Origin: Oreohelix idahoensis
Lineage: Eukaryota; Mollusca; Gastropoda; Stylommatophora; Oreohelicidae
NCBI GenBank assembly: GCA_024509875.1
Contig: JAMPIV010008046.1
Coordinates: 186,001 to 250,000, forward strand
Direction: 5' to 3'
DNA length: 64,000 nt
Position numbers and translations under genes: made by a program. Position 1 is the stretch's first letter; each line of letters starts with the position of its first letter. Below the pieces are notes generated by a model. It saw only the letters and a list, made by a program, of their open reading frames with translations. It was not told the DNA's origin and made no database searches. Shown here piece after piece: positions 49,030-59,806 of the stretch.

Positions 49030-51309
49030 TCAGTGGCCATCACGCCTAGTGGCGTCTTGTAGGGCAACAACAAATTGATTCCACTTTGCTCGGTCGGTGG
49101 CCATCCTTCGTACAGTGCCCCAACTCTGGTTCATTCTTTGCATCTCGGCCTCCACAGTCCTCCGCCAGGTTGTTTTTGGTCGGCCTCTCTTTCGTTTTCC
49201 TTCAGGGGTCCAAAGCATAGCTGTTCTTGTGATGGCATCGGGGTCTATTCTGAGGACATGACCAACCCAGCTCCAGCGTCTGCCAGCTATGATGGTGTGC
49301 ATGTCCTCTTGCTTGCTACGAGTAAGCAGATCTTGGTTAGTGATGGTATTTGGCCAAAAGATTCGGTGAATTTTTCTTAGGCATGTTGTGTGAAAAGAGG
49401 ACAATTTCGACATTTCCTTCTCTGTAACTCTCCAGCATTCCGCACCATAGAGAAGCACAGAAAGCACACAGCTCTGATATAATCCTAATTTTGTGCTTGT
49501 GCTGTATTGGGAGGACTTCCAGATGTTGTTTAGGCTAAAGAAGGCTGTTCTTGCCTTATTCATTCTGATGTTGATGTCTTTGCCTGCCCCGCCGTCTGGT
49601 GTTACTCTGCTTCCTAGGTATGTGAAGGTATCTGTCTGTACCAGTTGCTGATTCCTTACTGATATGGGCTCAGGGTTGCTCACATTGAGCGTCATGACCT
49701 CAGACTTCTTTAAATTGATATTCAAGCCCACCTGCTGGCTAAACTTATTAAGTCTATCCGTTTTTTTCCTGGATGTGTTGATGTGAATGTGCTAGCAGTG
49801 CAATGTCATCTGCATATTCCAGATCTTCCAATGTAGAAAATGTTGTCCATCTTATTCCTCTTGGACTGCCCTCTGTTGTCTGGCGCATCACCCAGTCTAT
49901 GACTGTTAAAAATAGAGTGGTTGATAAGGGGCATCCCTGTCGTACTCCTGTCTTCACCTCAAAGGTTAGGTTGCTCTGCCCAACACTACACGTAAAGTTG
50001 GCATAGAGGCTTTTTATGATTGACACTATGCAGCTTGGAATTCCATAAGCCCTCAGTATTTTCCATAAACTGTCCCTATGTATGCTGTCGAAAGCCTTTT
50101 CAAAATCAACAAAATTAATGTAAAGTTGTCTTTGCCATTCTGAGCACTGCTCTATAATGTTCCTGAGAGTGAATATATGATCTACACATCTCCTGTTCTT
50201 TCTAAATCCTGCTTGTTCTTTCCTCAGTTTGTGGTCTACTGCTTTTGAAATTCTCTGTATAATTATCCTGCCTAGTATTTTGCTGGGAACTGAGAGAAGA
50301 GTGATTCCTCTCCAATTATTGCAGTCTGCAAGATCTCCCTTCTTGGGCAGTTTGACAATTATTCCTTTGTTCCACTCTGATGGTGTTGTCCCCGTTTTCC
50401 AGACTTGTGCAAATAATGGTTCTAATAGTTCTGCTGCTAGCTCAGGGTCTGTCTTAAATAGCTCTGCATTAAGTTATCATGGCCCGGAGCTTTGCCGTTC
50501 TTTAACCTTTTGATTGCTGTGATGATTTCTTCTTTGCGTGGAATGTCTGTATTCACATCTAGATCGTTTTCAGCTTCAGGAACATTCAATTTTGTCTCTG
50601 GTGGTTCCTTGTTCAGAATTTCACTGAAGTGCTCTGCCCATCTTGTTTCCTGTCCCTCTGCTGTCGTGATGATATTACCTTGCTTATCTCTTATTAATGT
50701 AATATTGTTTGCACCTCGTTTTCCGCTGATGAATTTAGTTATTTTGTATACTGTGCTTTGTTCATTTCTCAGTGCTGCCTCCTCTGCCTGTCTTGCAAGA
50801 TCGTCTAGGAAATTCCTTTTGTTGGCTCGGGTTTGGCGTTTAACTTCCTTGTCCAGCTGACTGTACTGTTCGCTATATAGTTGCTTTAACCTGGGGGACT
50901 TCGCTTCTGTTTTCTTTCTTTTCATTTCCTTTCTCATCGTTATGGTGTTTAATGTATCTGGTGTTATCCAGTATTGCTTCTTCCTTTCCTGGAATCCCAG
51001 GCATGATTTGCTGCTTTCTTTGTATATTGTTGAAATGGTGTTGAAATTCTGGTCTATATCATCAGTCAATGTCTTTTCCAGACTTTTGGCAAATTGATAT
51101 CGTTTCTTTATGTCGGCCGCAAAAGCTTTTCTGGTAAGGGAGTCCTTCAATTTGCTGATGTCAAACCTTTTCTGTGTAGTTACAGTTGGTGCAGCCTTTC
51201 TTAGTTTCACTTTCAGTTTTGCTACTACTAAATGGTGATCACTTCCCACATCTGCACCTTTTCTTACCTTCACATCTTGTAATGCATGTCTCCATCTACC
51301 GTTAACCAT
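49030..51309 (-). pseudogene. LINE-C2 endonuclease end, reverse transcriptase and tail
   Basis: Continuation in three frames. 51309-50437 holds the endonuclease end SDHHLVVAK, a basic linker and RT entry [11 protein letters not shown]. After a frameshift near 50470 the RT fingers and palm follow. 50026-49754 has GVRQGCPLSTTLF and LEYADDIALLAH and ends at a frame break in a T-run near 49765. 49731-49030 has the C-terminal domain, with LLYGAECWRVTEKE, RRWSWVGHVLRIDP, KRKRGRPKTTWRRT and the natural end ALQDATRRDGH. Catalytic residues are intact, while single-base indels disrupt translation. Confidence 0.88.
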
Positions 51310-51426
51310 GATGTGGTCTATCTGGTTTCTGTCCCGACCATTTGGTGATTCCCATGTTAATTTGTGAATTTCTTTATGTGGGAAGAGTGTTCCTCCAAAG
51401 ACCAGGTTGTTAATGCTACAGAAACG

Positions 51427-51984
51427 TTATAGTTTATCCCCATTTTCGTTTGCTGTTCCGCTGCCGCATTTCCCCATTGTTCTTTCATTATATGTATTGT
51501 GTGTACCAACTTTCGCATTGCGGTCTCCCATTACTATAACAAGATCATATCTAGGTGTGTCTTCCATTTCTTTCTGCAGTTGTTGATAGAATTCATCCTT
51601 GACCTCCTCATCGCTATCATTCGTTGGTGCGTAGCATTGTATTATTGTAGTGTTGGTGAATCTCCCTCTCAATCTTAATCTTATCAGTCTGTTGTTGATG
51701 GGTTTCCATTCCAGTAATGTCCTTTCTATTCCTTTCTGTAGAATAATGGCTACGCCTTCATTGTGCTGTCCATCCTCTCTTCCAGAGTAAAGTACTGTTT
51801 CTCCTGTTGCTGTTTTAACTTTTCCTGCCCCTGTCCATCTGCTCTCGCTTATCCCTAGAATGTGTAACCTATAGTTTCTCATTTCTGCCGTGACCTGTCT
51901 TAGTTTACCTTTCTCGTACATTGTCCTGACATTCCAAAAACCTATTCTTGTATCCTGTTTTGCGGTCAGGACATCCGTTTTCAT
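51427..51984 (-). pseudogene. LINE-C2 endonuclease domain, N-terminal part
   Basis: Apurinic/apyrimidinic-type endonuclease. Motifs are RIGFWNVRTM, the catalytic Glu in GISESRWTG, IIQCYAPTND and VMGDRNAKVG. The last has Arg where copy C3 has the usual Leu (MGDLNAKVG). The frame is lost just after NENGDKL at 51427; the rest of the domain, with [14 protein letters not shown], lies in the next frame (51309 onward). Confidence 0.88.
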
Positions 51985-52318
51985 GTCAGTGGCTTCCTTT
52001 CGGCTTTCACCAGACAGTCATACGAGCCACAGACTCCGAATGTCCATCCCGCAGCAAGTTTGTTCATTTATTGTTGTTTCCGTAACTTACTTGTTTTTTT
52101 TTTACACAGACAGGGGTGTCAGCCCTATGCTAAAACCCCCAATCTGGAGGACCAGGGTACCAGCTTTTGTCTGACCCCTACCCACACAGACCAGTCTAGC
52201 TTGGTTGAACCTACCAGGAGTAAAACTCCCACTGGCATAGCTCTGGGGATTGTCAGGGTACGCAAGCTGCCATTCCGCTACAAGGTATAGATACCATTGA
52301 TCGAAGTGTCAGTACTAT

Positions 52319-53014
52319 ATAAAACAAAAATTACTTTTTAATTAGAAACTTAGTGCAGCACACCTCTAGAACATTAGCATATTAGAGCACGACAGAATGT
52401 TACATAAGTACTTTAGAAAGGAGCAACATCTAAATATTCACAGAACAACTACATAATACTTAAATTCCAAGCGTGTAGATATGTTTATAATGTCCTCAGC
52501 AAGTCCCAAGGCGATGAAAGTCTGAGGACGACACACTGCACAGTCACAACACACTCAGTTCAGATTCTGTAGCACCACCGGCTACACACAGTGAAAAACA
52601 GGGCTCGTGTTTTTCACTTCACATTCTGTCTAATAGGAAACTGCAACAAGTTTCCTCCGCTAGCTCCACAGATTTCTACAGATCTACTTCTTCTGGTCAC
52701 AACGGATTCTTCTGGATACACGGCCGCTTCGTCTGTACAACATATAAGCTCTTTTAGTCATAACACACCATTTCACAGTAGCCGCAAGCAATTGATGTAA
52801 AGTGACCTGTAAGACAGCACACTGTTTATTCGTCAGCACACAGTTACCGCTGACAGCTGACCCAGTTTTGAACAGTGTCGAATCGTTCAGTTACAGTTGT
52901 CACACTTCGATGCGTTTAAAAACAAACCGTAGGCTGCTGACCAAATGACCTCAGATCACTTCAGTGCTGTACAACCCTGGGTTCACTTGTAACATCCAAA
53001 TAGACGGCCCCCAA
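52319..53014 (-). other. gypsy element 5' leader and primer-site region
   Basis: In element orientation the LTR end at 53015 is followed by TTGGGGGCCGTCTATTTGG (53014-52996). TGGGGGCC resembles the start of a tRNA-Pro type primer-binding site, but the match fades afterwards. No ORF of note is present. LINE-C2 has inserted into the downstream leader. Confidence 0.5.
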
Positions 53015-53607
53015 TGTGACGAGTAGGGTGTATGTGGGTGGATGTAGAAGATCGGACAACACTTATACACCGCTCGCCTAGCTAACTGTCTAAGGAGTAA
53101 TACACCAACTCCAACACCATATCAATCTCCGTGAATATATAATATCACAAATAAGTCACAATGGGCGCAGGGCCATTACAAATATTGGAGCCATAACAAA
53201 TCCCGAGTATTCTACGATCACTCTGATCCTCTGAATAACTACAGCCACAAAATAGGCTACTACATAAATCCACTGCACAACTATAGCCCTCTCTCGCGCA
53301 CTACTATAGACATCCACCCTTCTCTTCTCTACGCTCTTCGCTGTCTCCTGTATACTCTCTACTCTCCACTGACTCAACTCTCTACTGACCCAACACACAT
53401 CTCTCTCTCTCACTGACCCCTTTCATTCGTAATCACCAAACATGTGAAAACCTTCCACGCTCCACTCCACTTCATTCACGCATAACTATAGCTAAATTAT
53501 TACAACGCAAGCATTCCCAACTCACAACAACTCAAATGACTACTAAACTCCCGCTGGAGCATGGGAACATTCATACATGCAAAATACCATCAAAACACTC
53601 CGTGACA
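53015..53607 (-). repeat. 5' LTR of the minus-strand gypsy element (593 bp)
   Basis: Plus view begins TGTGACGAGTAGGG and ends CACTCCGTGACA, with the TG...CA ends and imperfect terminal inverted TGTGACG/CGTGACA expected of an LTR. The primer-site-like sequence lies on its left, making this the 5' LTR of an element transcribed to the left, in agreement with Gag and protease on minus at 46640-43420. LINE-C3 sequence starts directly after 53607. The second LTR is not in the window. Confidence 0.6.
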
Positions 53608-54245
53608 TAAGCCATCAGTATTTTCCATAAACTGTCCTTATGTATACTGTCAAAAGCCTTTTCAAAATCAACGAAATTAATGTACAGCTATCTTTGTCAT
53701 TCTGAGCACAGCTCTATAATGTTCCTGAGGGTAAATATATGATCTACACATCTTCTGTTCTTTTTAAATCCTGCTTGTTCTTTTCTCAGTTTGTGGTCTA
53801 CTGCTTTTGAAATTCTCTGTATAATTATCCTGCCTAGCATTTTGCTGGGAACTGAGAGAAGAGTGATTCCTCTCCAATTATTGCAGTCTGCAAGATCTCC
53901 CTTCTTGGGCAATTTGACAATTATTCCTTTGTTCCACTCTGATGGTGTTGTCCCCGTTTTCCAGACTTGTGCAAATAGTGGTTCTAATAGTTCTGCTGCT
54001 AGCTCAGGGTCTGTCTTAAATAGCTCTGCATTTAAGTTATCATGGCCCGGAGCTTTGCCGTTTTTTAACCCTTTGATTGCTGTGATGATTTCCTCTTTGC
54101 GTGGAATGTCTGTATTCACATCTAGATCGTTTTCAGCTTCAGGAACATTCAATTGTGTCTCTGGTGGTTCCTTGTTCAGAGTTTCTCTGAAGTGCTCTGC
54201 CCATCTTGTTTCCTGTCCCTCTGCTGTCGTGATGAGATTACCTTG

Positions 54246-54393
54246 CAGGAAAGGAAGTAGCAAGACTGAATAACACCAGAAACATTAACCACCATAACGA
54301 TGAGAAAGGAAATGAAAAGAAAGAAAACAGAAGCGAGTCCCCCAGGTTAAAGCAACTATATAGCGAACATTACAGTCAGCTGGACAAGGAAGT
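54246..54393. repeat. Inverted duplication inside LINE-C3, arm 1
   Basis: This 148-bp stretch is a near-perfect reverse complement of 54548-54690 (for example CGATGAGAAAGGAAATG here against CATTTCCTTTCTCATCG there). The normal LINE-C order, as in C2, has no such segment here, so arm 1 is an extra inverted copy. The spacer is about 155 bp. Confidence 0.85.
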
Positions 54394-54547
54394 TACTAAT
54401 GTAATATTGTTTGCTCCTCGTTTTCCGCTGATGAATTTAGTTATTTTGTATACTGTGCTTTGTTCATTTCTCAGTGCTGCCTCCTCTGCCTGTCTTGCAA
54501 GATCGTCTAGGAAATTCCTTTTGTTGGCTCGGGTTTGGCGTTTAACT

Positions 54548-54690
54548 TCCTTGTCCAGCTGACTGTACTGTTCGCTATATAGTTGCTTTAACCTGGGGGA
54601 CTTCGCTTCTGTTTTCTTTCTTTTCATTTCCTTTCTCATCGTTATGATGGTTAATGTTTCTGGTGTTATTCAGTCTTGCTTCTTCCTTTC
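54548..54690. repeat. Inverted duplication inside LINE-C3, arm 2
   Basis: Original copy of the duplicated stretch in its expected place in the LINE-C linker. It pairs with 54246-54393. Confidence 0.85.
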
Positions 54691-55189
54691 CTGCAATCCC
54701 AAGCAAGATTTGCTGTTTTCCTTATATATTGTTGAAATGGTGTTGAATTTCTGGTCTATATCATCAGTCAATGTCTTTTCCTGACTTTTGTCAAATTGAT
54801 ATCGCTTCTTTATATCAGCCGCAAAAGCTTTTCTGGTAAGGGGGTCCTTCAATTTGCTTTTATGTGTAGTTACAGTTGGTGCAGCCCTTCTTAGTTTCAC
54901 TTTCAGTTTTTGCTACTACTAAATGGTGATCACTTCCCACATCTGCACTTCTTTTTACCTTCACATCTTGTAATGCATGTCTCCATCTACCGTTAATCAT
55001 AATGTGGTCTATCTGGTTTCTGTCCCGACCATTTGGTGATTCCCATGTTAATTTGTGAATTTCTTTGTGTGCGAAAAGTGTTCCTCCAATGACCAGGTTG
55101 TTAATGCTACAGAAACGTATTAATGTATCCCCATTTTCGTTTGCTGTTCCGCTGCCGCATTTCCCCATTACTCTTTCATTATATGTATT

Positions 55190-58100
55190 TGTCACGTAGA
55201 CAGTGACTTAATTTATTTTTCCATCTCGTCTCAATGTTATTACTCTTTAATGTTCTGTTTTCCTGGACATTTTGTTTCTCTTTGCTTTGCTACCTGTGTG
55301 GCCCAATTGTTTTCTCCTTCTCAAACCCCACCCGAGGTTATTTACGTTCGAGCCTGCAGCGGTCAGCGAACGATAATGTTACGTCAGCACACCTGGCCTG
55401 ATCAGAAGAACGTCTGTTACGCTTAAAGTGTTAGAACGAGCCAAAGACGGTTTCTGTGAAAGAAACGGTTCGTTAGTGGCGGGTACCCTCTGTGGTCCGA
55501 ACAGGGGAATTTCTCTGGTCGCTTTAAAACGTTTGATCACAAGCGGCTAGTACCCGTTGAGGCCTGGGTAACGAGTTTGATCTGTTTCAGGGGGACATAA
55601 CAATCGCGGTCAGTTTGTGGGTTGTTTGCCCTTAGATGAGCAAAGAGCACATAATATTATGATTGTCTCTCTGGGGGAATTTTCGCAAAGTTGTTGCTTC
55701 TGAAACCTTTGTCTTACCCGGTATTACGCATTACGCCGATTTATCTGTAGAATCAGGCTATGCAGGTGTCCCGGGTAGAATGGTTTGTAAGCTATAAGAT
55801 TTGAAATTTTACTACGTCAAACACACTCGTGAAGATATTCCTGGCCCGAGATGGACCATCATGAGAATTAGGCAGACTTTAACAGAACTAAAATGTTAAG
55901 GCGTTTCTCTAGTCATTTTCGGGGTGAGTTGACCTATCTTATAATATGATATATTCATGTTACAGAGTTTTATATTTATATCTGATAGGGAGGTGACTTC
56001 ATCTAGTAATTTAATTCAGTGATAGTGTTGTGCCGTATTCAGCCTTAATTAAGTGGTGTTTAAGCTGTTTTTGGTTTATCATGGGTTAAATGTTAAACTT
56101 ATAATAACACTCACTAGGCGTAGAATAAGTCCACAGATGCTTATCATGGGTTAAGAATAGGCATTAACTGTCATTTCTGTAAGATAACGTCAGAGGTGGA
56201 TTATTCACTTAAACACTGAATTATAGGAGATAGTCGCTTATTCCTTGTGGATAGATATTTTTAGTGGCTGGGGAGAATCATTTTATGCTTACTTGTGTAG
56301 CTAAACTCAAGCCATAACTTTCACAAGAGCAGCCACCAGCCATAGAAAACATTTTACCTTATGACTCAGTCACAACTGTTTTATAGCAAGAACATTGCAT
56401 TTTCTTTGTACTCATTTTGTGGAATATTAATATATTTCCCCAAGGGGACATACGATTTATTTGTGTAATGTCACATGCTGTAATCTGCTTATGTAAATTC
56501 ATTTAATGTTGTAAGATGAATAACATAACCATTCAGCTGTATGTTTATTTTGGAGAAGAGGAGTAGATTTTGCTGTTAGAACATGTTACGGACAGGTACA
56601 TGGATGTGCAAATGATATTAAGCCTATGCGGGCGCGTGTTGATAATTGATATTTTTAAGGAACAGGAGACATGGTTAAAGACAGCCCTAAACTATCATAG
56701 CAATAACTACAATAAATTTAATCCCATAGTGGAGCGAAACTTTCTGTATAAAGTTAGTGTGATTTATTATTTGCTTGAGGTAAAGGGTGTCTCTTTCTGG
56801 TCTCAGTTTCAGGGGATACCGAATTGCTAGTCTAGTTTCCAGTCAGACGAAGAATGTCACCGTCTCTTCGTTCTAGAGATATTCTGAGAATATCTAGCCC
56901 CACGAGTGTCACCTCAGTACCTGAAACAACAACCCTTTGTCAACGCCATTTCCCTCTCACGGGAGTTCAGCTCACGCATTGTGAAATGAGCCAACGCAAC
57001 AATCTTAAATCGTCTATTGCAGTAGTAGTTCCCTACTCGCTTATTCGATTACCAGTCAGAGCATTGCGGCTTCCAGAGTGTCATAACCGCCCAGCATGTA
57101 TATAGCAGAATTCAATTCACCAGTCGTTGTGTGCCTAAACGGGGCACTCAGCCAAACCACAGTCAAGCCAGCCAAAAACCGGATTTCATTCCAATTCTAG
57201 CGCCGGATAAGAGCGCCTTGGGATCAGTTGTCCGGAAGTAACCTAGTCCTATGGTTGATCTCTGGATTATGTAGAACCTCGCCTCAGGACCGGCCAGCCA
57301 AAAGATAGACAGAGTTCCAGCCCCACTCACGCCATAAGGGGAGTCACCAACAATGGCGCCTATACAGTGATTTTATTCAGGTTAATTCCATCACCGATGG
57401 AGGATATATACGAAAAAACCACTTACTGGAGCTATTCCATTGGTCCCCGAAAGCGGACAGGCTGTCGCTAAGTTCATTCAGTTGGTCAGCAGGAGATAAA
57501 CAGCGTCCCCCAGCCCACCTCGCGCCAGTAGGGGGAGTCACCAATGATAGTACCAACAAAGACAGTTTTGTAGGCTTAGTCCCTCATGAAGGATCTACAT
57601 ATAAGACACTGTCTGGACTATTTCATCTGGTCCCCGAAAGCGGAAGGACTGACACGCAGTTTATTCATTTTGGTAAACAGGAGGTAAATAGAGTCTTCCA
57701 GCCCATTTCGCGCCAGTAGGGGAGAGTCACCAACGTTTAGTACCAACAAGGACAGTTTTGTAGGCTTAGTCCCTCACGAAGGATCTACATATAAGACACT
57801 GTCTGGACTATTTCAGCTGGTCCCCGAAAACGGAAGGACTGCCACTCGATTATTTATCTCTCTGTGTTCTACAGGTTCATGTCGGTGGTCTGTGTGTGTG
57901 TTTGTTGGTGTATTTTGCGTATTTGATGACTATTGATGATTTTGATGACTATTGATGGTTATTGAGATTGCTGATGATTTTTTGATGTCATTTATGATGT
58001 TATGATGAGATGCATTATTTTCATGCTTGTCTTCATTTAATAAAGTTTACTCATTTATTAACGCGCTGTTCCCGACCCTTTCATCCATAATTAACTTGGT

Positions 58101-58355
58101 TTAGCTCTTTACTAGAATCTCTATGTATGATAAGAGAAAAGAGTGAGAGCAGGAGATGCTTAGACAGTAAAAGTGAGTTGAGACCTGGAGAGAGAGATCA
58201 TTTGAATAAATCTTCTTCCAGGTTGTCTCAAGTCCATCTCCTATTTACACCTTATCTAAAGTGTAATCTATAACTCTGTCAGTCCACTATCCCTTGTCGA
58301 TTTCACTACTAATGTCCAACTCGACAAATACTCTACACTTTACTCAACCACGACA
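55190..58355 (+). mobile_element. Solo giant LTR, first subfamily, with 5-bp TSD
   Basis: A 3166-bp solo LTR starting TGTCACGTAGAC and ending CAACCACGACA, flanked by exact GTATT (55185-55189 and 58356-58360) within the LINE-C3 endonuclease. Its orientation is plus, opposite to 6195-15940. It is the most diverged copy of the subfamily overall. It carries the conserved core (56607-56778), three tandem units (57365-57850), a CA/TG- and ATGATT-rich stretch (57880-58030) and AATAAA at 58039-58044. No internal genes. Confidence 0.93.
56607..56778 (+). other. Conserved 172-bp LTR core, copy 4
   Basis: Identical to copy 3 over nearly all of its length, with one A-to-T change at the left edge, although neighbouring LTR sequence differs at roughly one base in six by eye. 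The open frame 56570-56830 reads through it. Confidence 0.75.
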
Positions 58356-59150
58356 GTATTGTGTGTTCCAACTTTCGCATTGAGGTCTCCCATTACTACG
58401 ATAAGATCATATCTAGGTGTGTCTTCCATTTCTTTCTGCAGTTGTTGGTAGAATTCATCCTTGGCCTCATCGTCGCTGTCATTCATTGGTGCGTAGCATT
58501 GTATTGTTGTAGTGTTGGTGAATCTCCCTTTCATTCTTATCAGTCTGTTGTTGATGGGTTTCCATTCCAGTAATGTCCTTTCTATTCCTTTCTGTAAAAT
58601 AATGGCTACACCTTCATTGTGCTGCCAATCCTCTCTTCCAGAGTAAAGTACTATTCCTCCTGTTGCTGTTTTAACTTTCCTGCCCCTGTCCATCTGCTCT
58701 CGCTTATCCCTAGAATGTGTAATCTATAGTTTCTCATTTCTGCTGTGACCTGTTTTAGTTTACCCGTCTCGTTCATTGTCTCGACATTACAAAATCCTAA
58801 TCTTGTTTCACGTTTTGCGGTCAGGAGGTCCGTTTTCGTGTCAGTGGCTTCCTTTCGGATTTCACCACTGACAGTCATACAAGCCTCAGACTCCGGATGT
58901 CCGTCTCGCAGAAAAGTTTGTTCATTTGTTGTCGTTTCCGTAACTTCATTTCTTTATACATAGACAGGGGTGTCAGCCCTATGCTAAAACCCCCAACCTG
59001 GAGGACCAGGGTGTCTGCTTTAGCCTGACCCCTGCCCACGCAAACCTGTTTAGCATGATAGAACCTGCAATGAGTAAAACTCCAGCTGGCAAAGCTCTGG
59101 GGGTAATCAGGGTACGCAAGCCGCCATACCTTGACAAGTTATTGACACTG
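58356..59150 (-). pseudogene. LINE-C3, endonuclease and 5' untranslated part
   Basis: Upstream remainder of LINE-C3 beyond the solo LTR. It has GIERTLLEWKPINNRLI, IQCYAPMNDSDDEAKDE and VVMGDLNAKVGTHNT (58693-58362). A frameshift follows, then RLGFCNVETM and GISESRWTGAG (58878-58690), and then the 5' untranslated block with ACCCCCAACCTGGAGGACC (58990). The 5' end is near 59150. Frameshift and substitutions inactivate it. Confidence 0.85.
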
Positions 59151-59261
59151 GTGATGGCAGTGTATTATATAGTGCATGCGAGTATTCGGATAGAGACGTA
59201 TACTACGCTATTTATATAGACACGTCATTAGATATGGGAGAAATTTTACATTGCACAAATA

Positions 59262-59620
59262 AAGAAAAGTAGAAGGATTGAAATGGTATGACAAAGTCAC
59301 CAAAGTGGAACTGGTGACAAGAACCAGACGTGTGCCAGTGGAACTAGAAATGAGAAGAACACGCTGGAGATGTATAGAATAACCCATTGAGAAAACCTGT
59401 TGATAACATTACAAGACAGCCCTTGTTCTGGAATTCACAGGGAAAGAGAGGCACAGGTAGACCGAACATCACACGGAGAAGAGAACTGGAGACAGAAGTG
59501 AAAATGATAAGGCAAATTTGGAAATAACTTGAGTTGATGGCACGTGACAGGAGGACTTGGCATGTGCTTGTTGAAGGCCTATGCTCCTTGTGGAGTGTCG
59601 TGAGAGGGAACAAGTTAGCA
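59262..59620 (+). pseudogene. LINE-B 3'-terminal fragment
   Basis: Matches the C-terminal part of LINE-B (compare 38060-38390): GATTGAAATGGTATGACAAA, GTGCCAGTGGAACTAGAAATG, ACCTGTTGATAACATTAC and GGAGGACTTGGCATGTG in the same order, with indels that destroy the frame. It stops near TGGAGTG at about 59600. Confidence 0.8.
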
Positions 59621-59806
59621 TTTCGATTTTTTAAACCTATTGTCTACAGCAGCCAACTCTCCTCACAGGACATGGGAAAGTAACCGATTTTGCAAGGGGA
59701 TGTGTACATAGCATGCATGCACGCTTGATGTGGTAACAACAGACCGCCATTTAACCTTGTAACTAAAGTGACAAACGGTCAGAGTATGTTGGCTCAAGGA
59801 AATTAA

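Larger units (their letters stand above)
48986..52307 (-). mobile_element. LINE-C2, full-length, with 11-bp TSD
   Basis: A 3322-bp LINE on minus with exact duplication GTCAGTACTAT (48975-48985 and 52308-52318). Its order is a 5' untranslated region (52307-52000, with a conserved ACCCCCAATCTGGAGGACC block seen also in LINE-C3), endonuclease, RT, C-terminal domain and a (GAAGAA)n tail. Sequence is very close to LINE-C1 and C3, pointing to recent activity. Confidence 0.93.
53608..55189 (-). pseudogene. LINE-C3, RT and linker part
   Basis: Third LINE-C copy, cut at its 3' side by the LTR at 53607. It encodes RT from [19 protein letters not shown] through IIVKLPKKGDLADCNNWRG, LLSVPSKMLGRI and LRKEQAGFKKNRRCVDHIF (54263-53697), the linker (54639-54376), and the endonuclease end with [14 protein letters not shown] (55195-54860). 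An inverted duplication interrupts it at 54246-54393. At 55189 it is interrupted by a solo LTR and continues at 58356. Confidence 0.85.

Noticed and set aside
52996..53014. Vertebrate-type retrovirus primer site
   Set aside because: Only the first bases resemble a Pro-type primer site; neighbouring genes are Ty3/gypsy-type and no envelope gene is seen.
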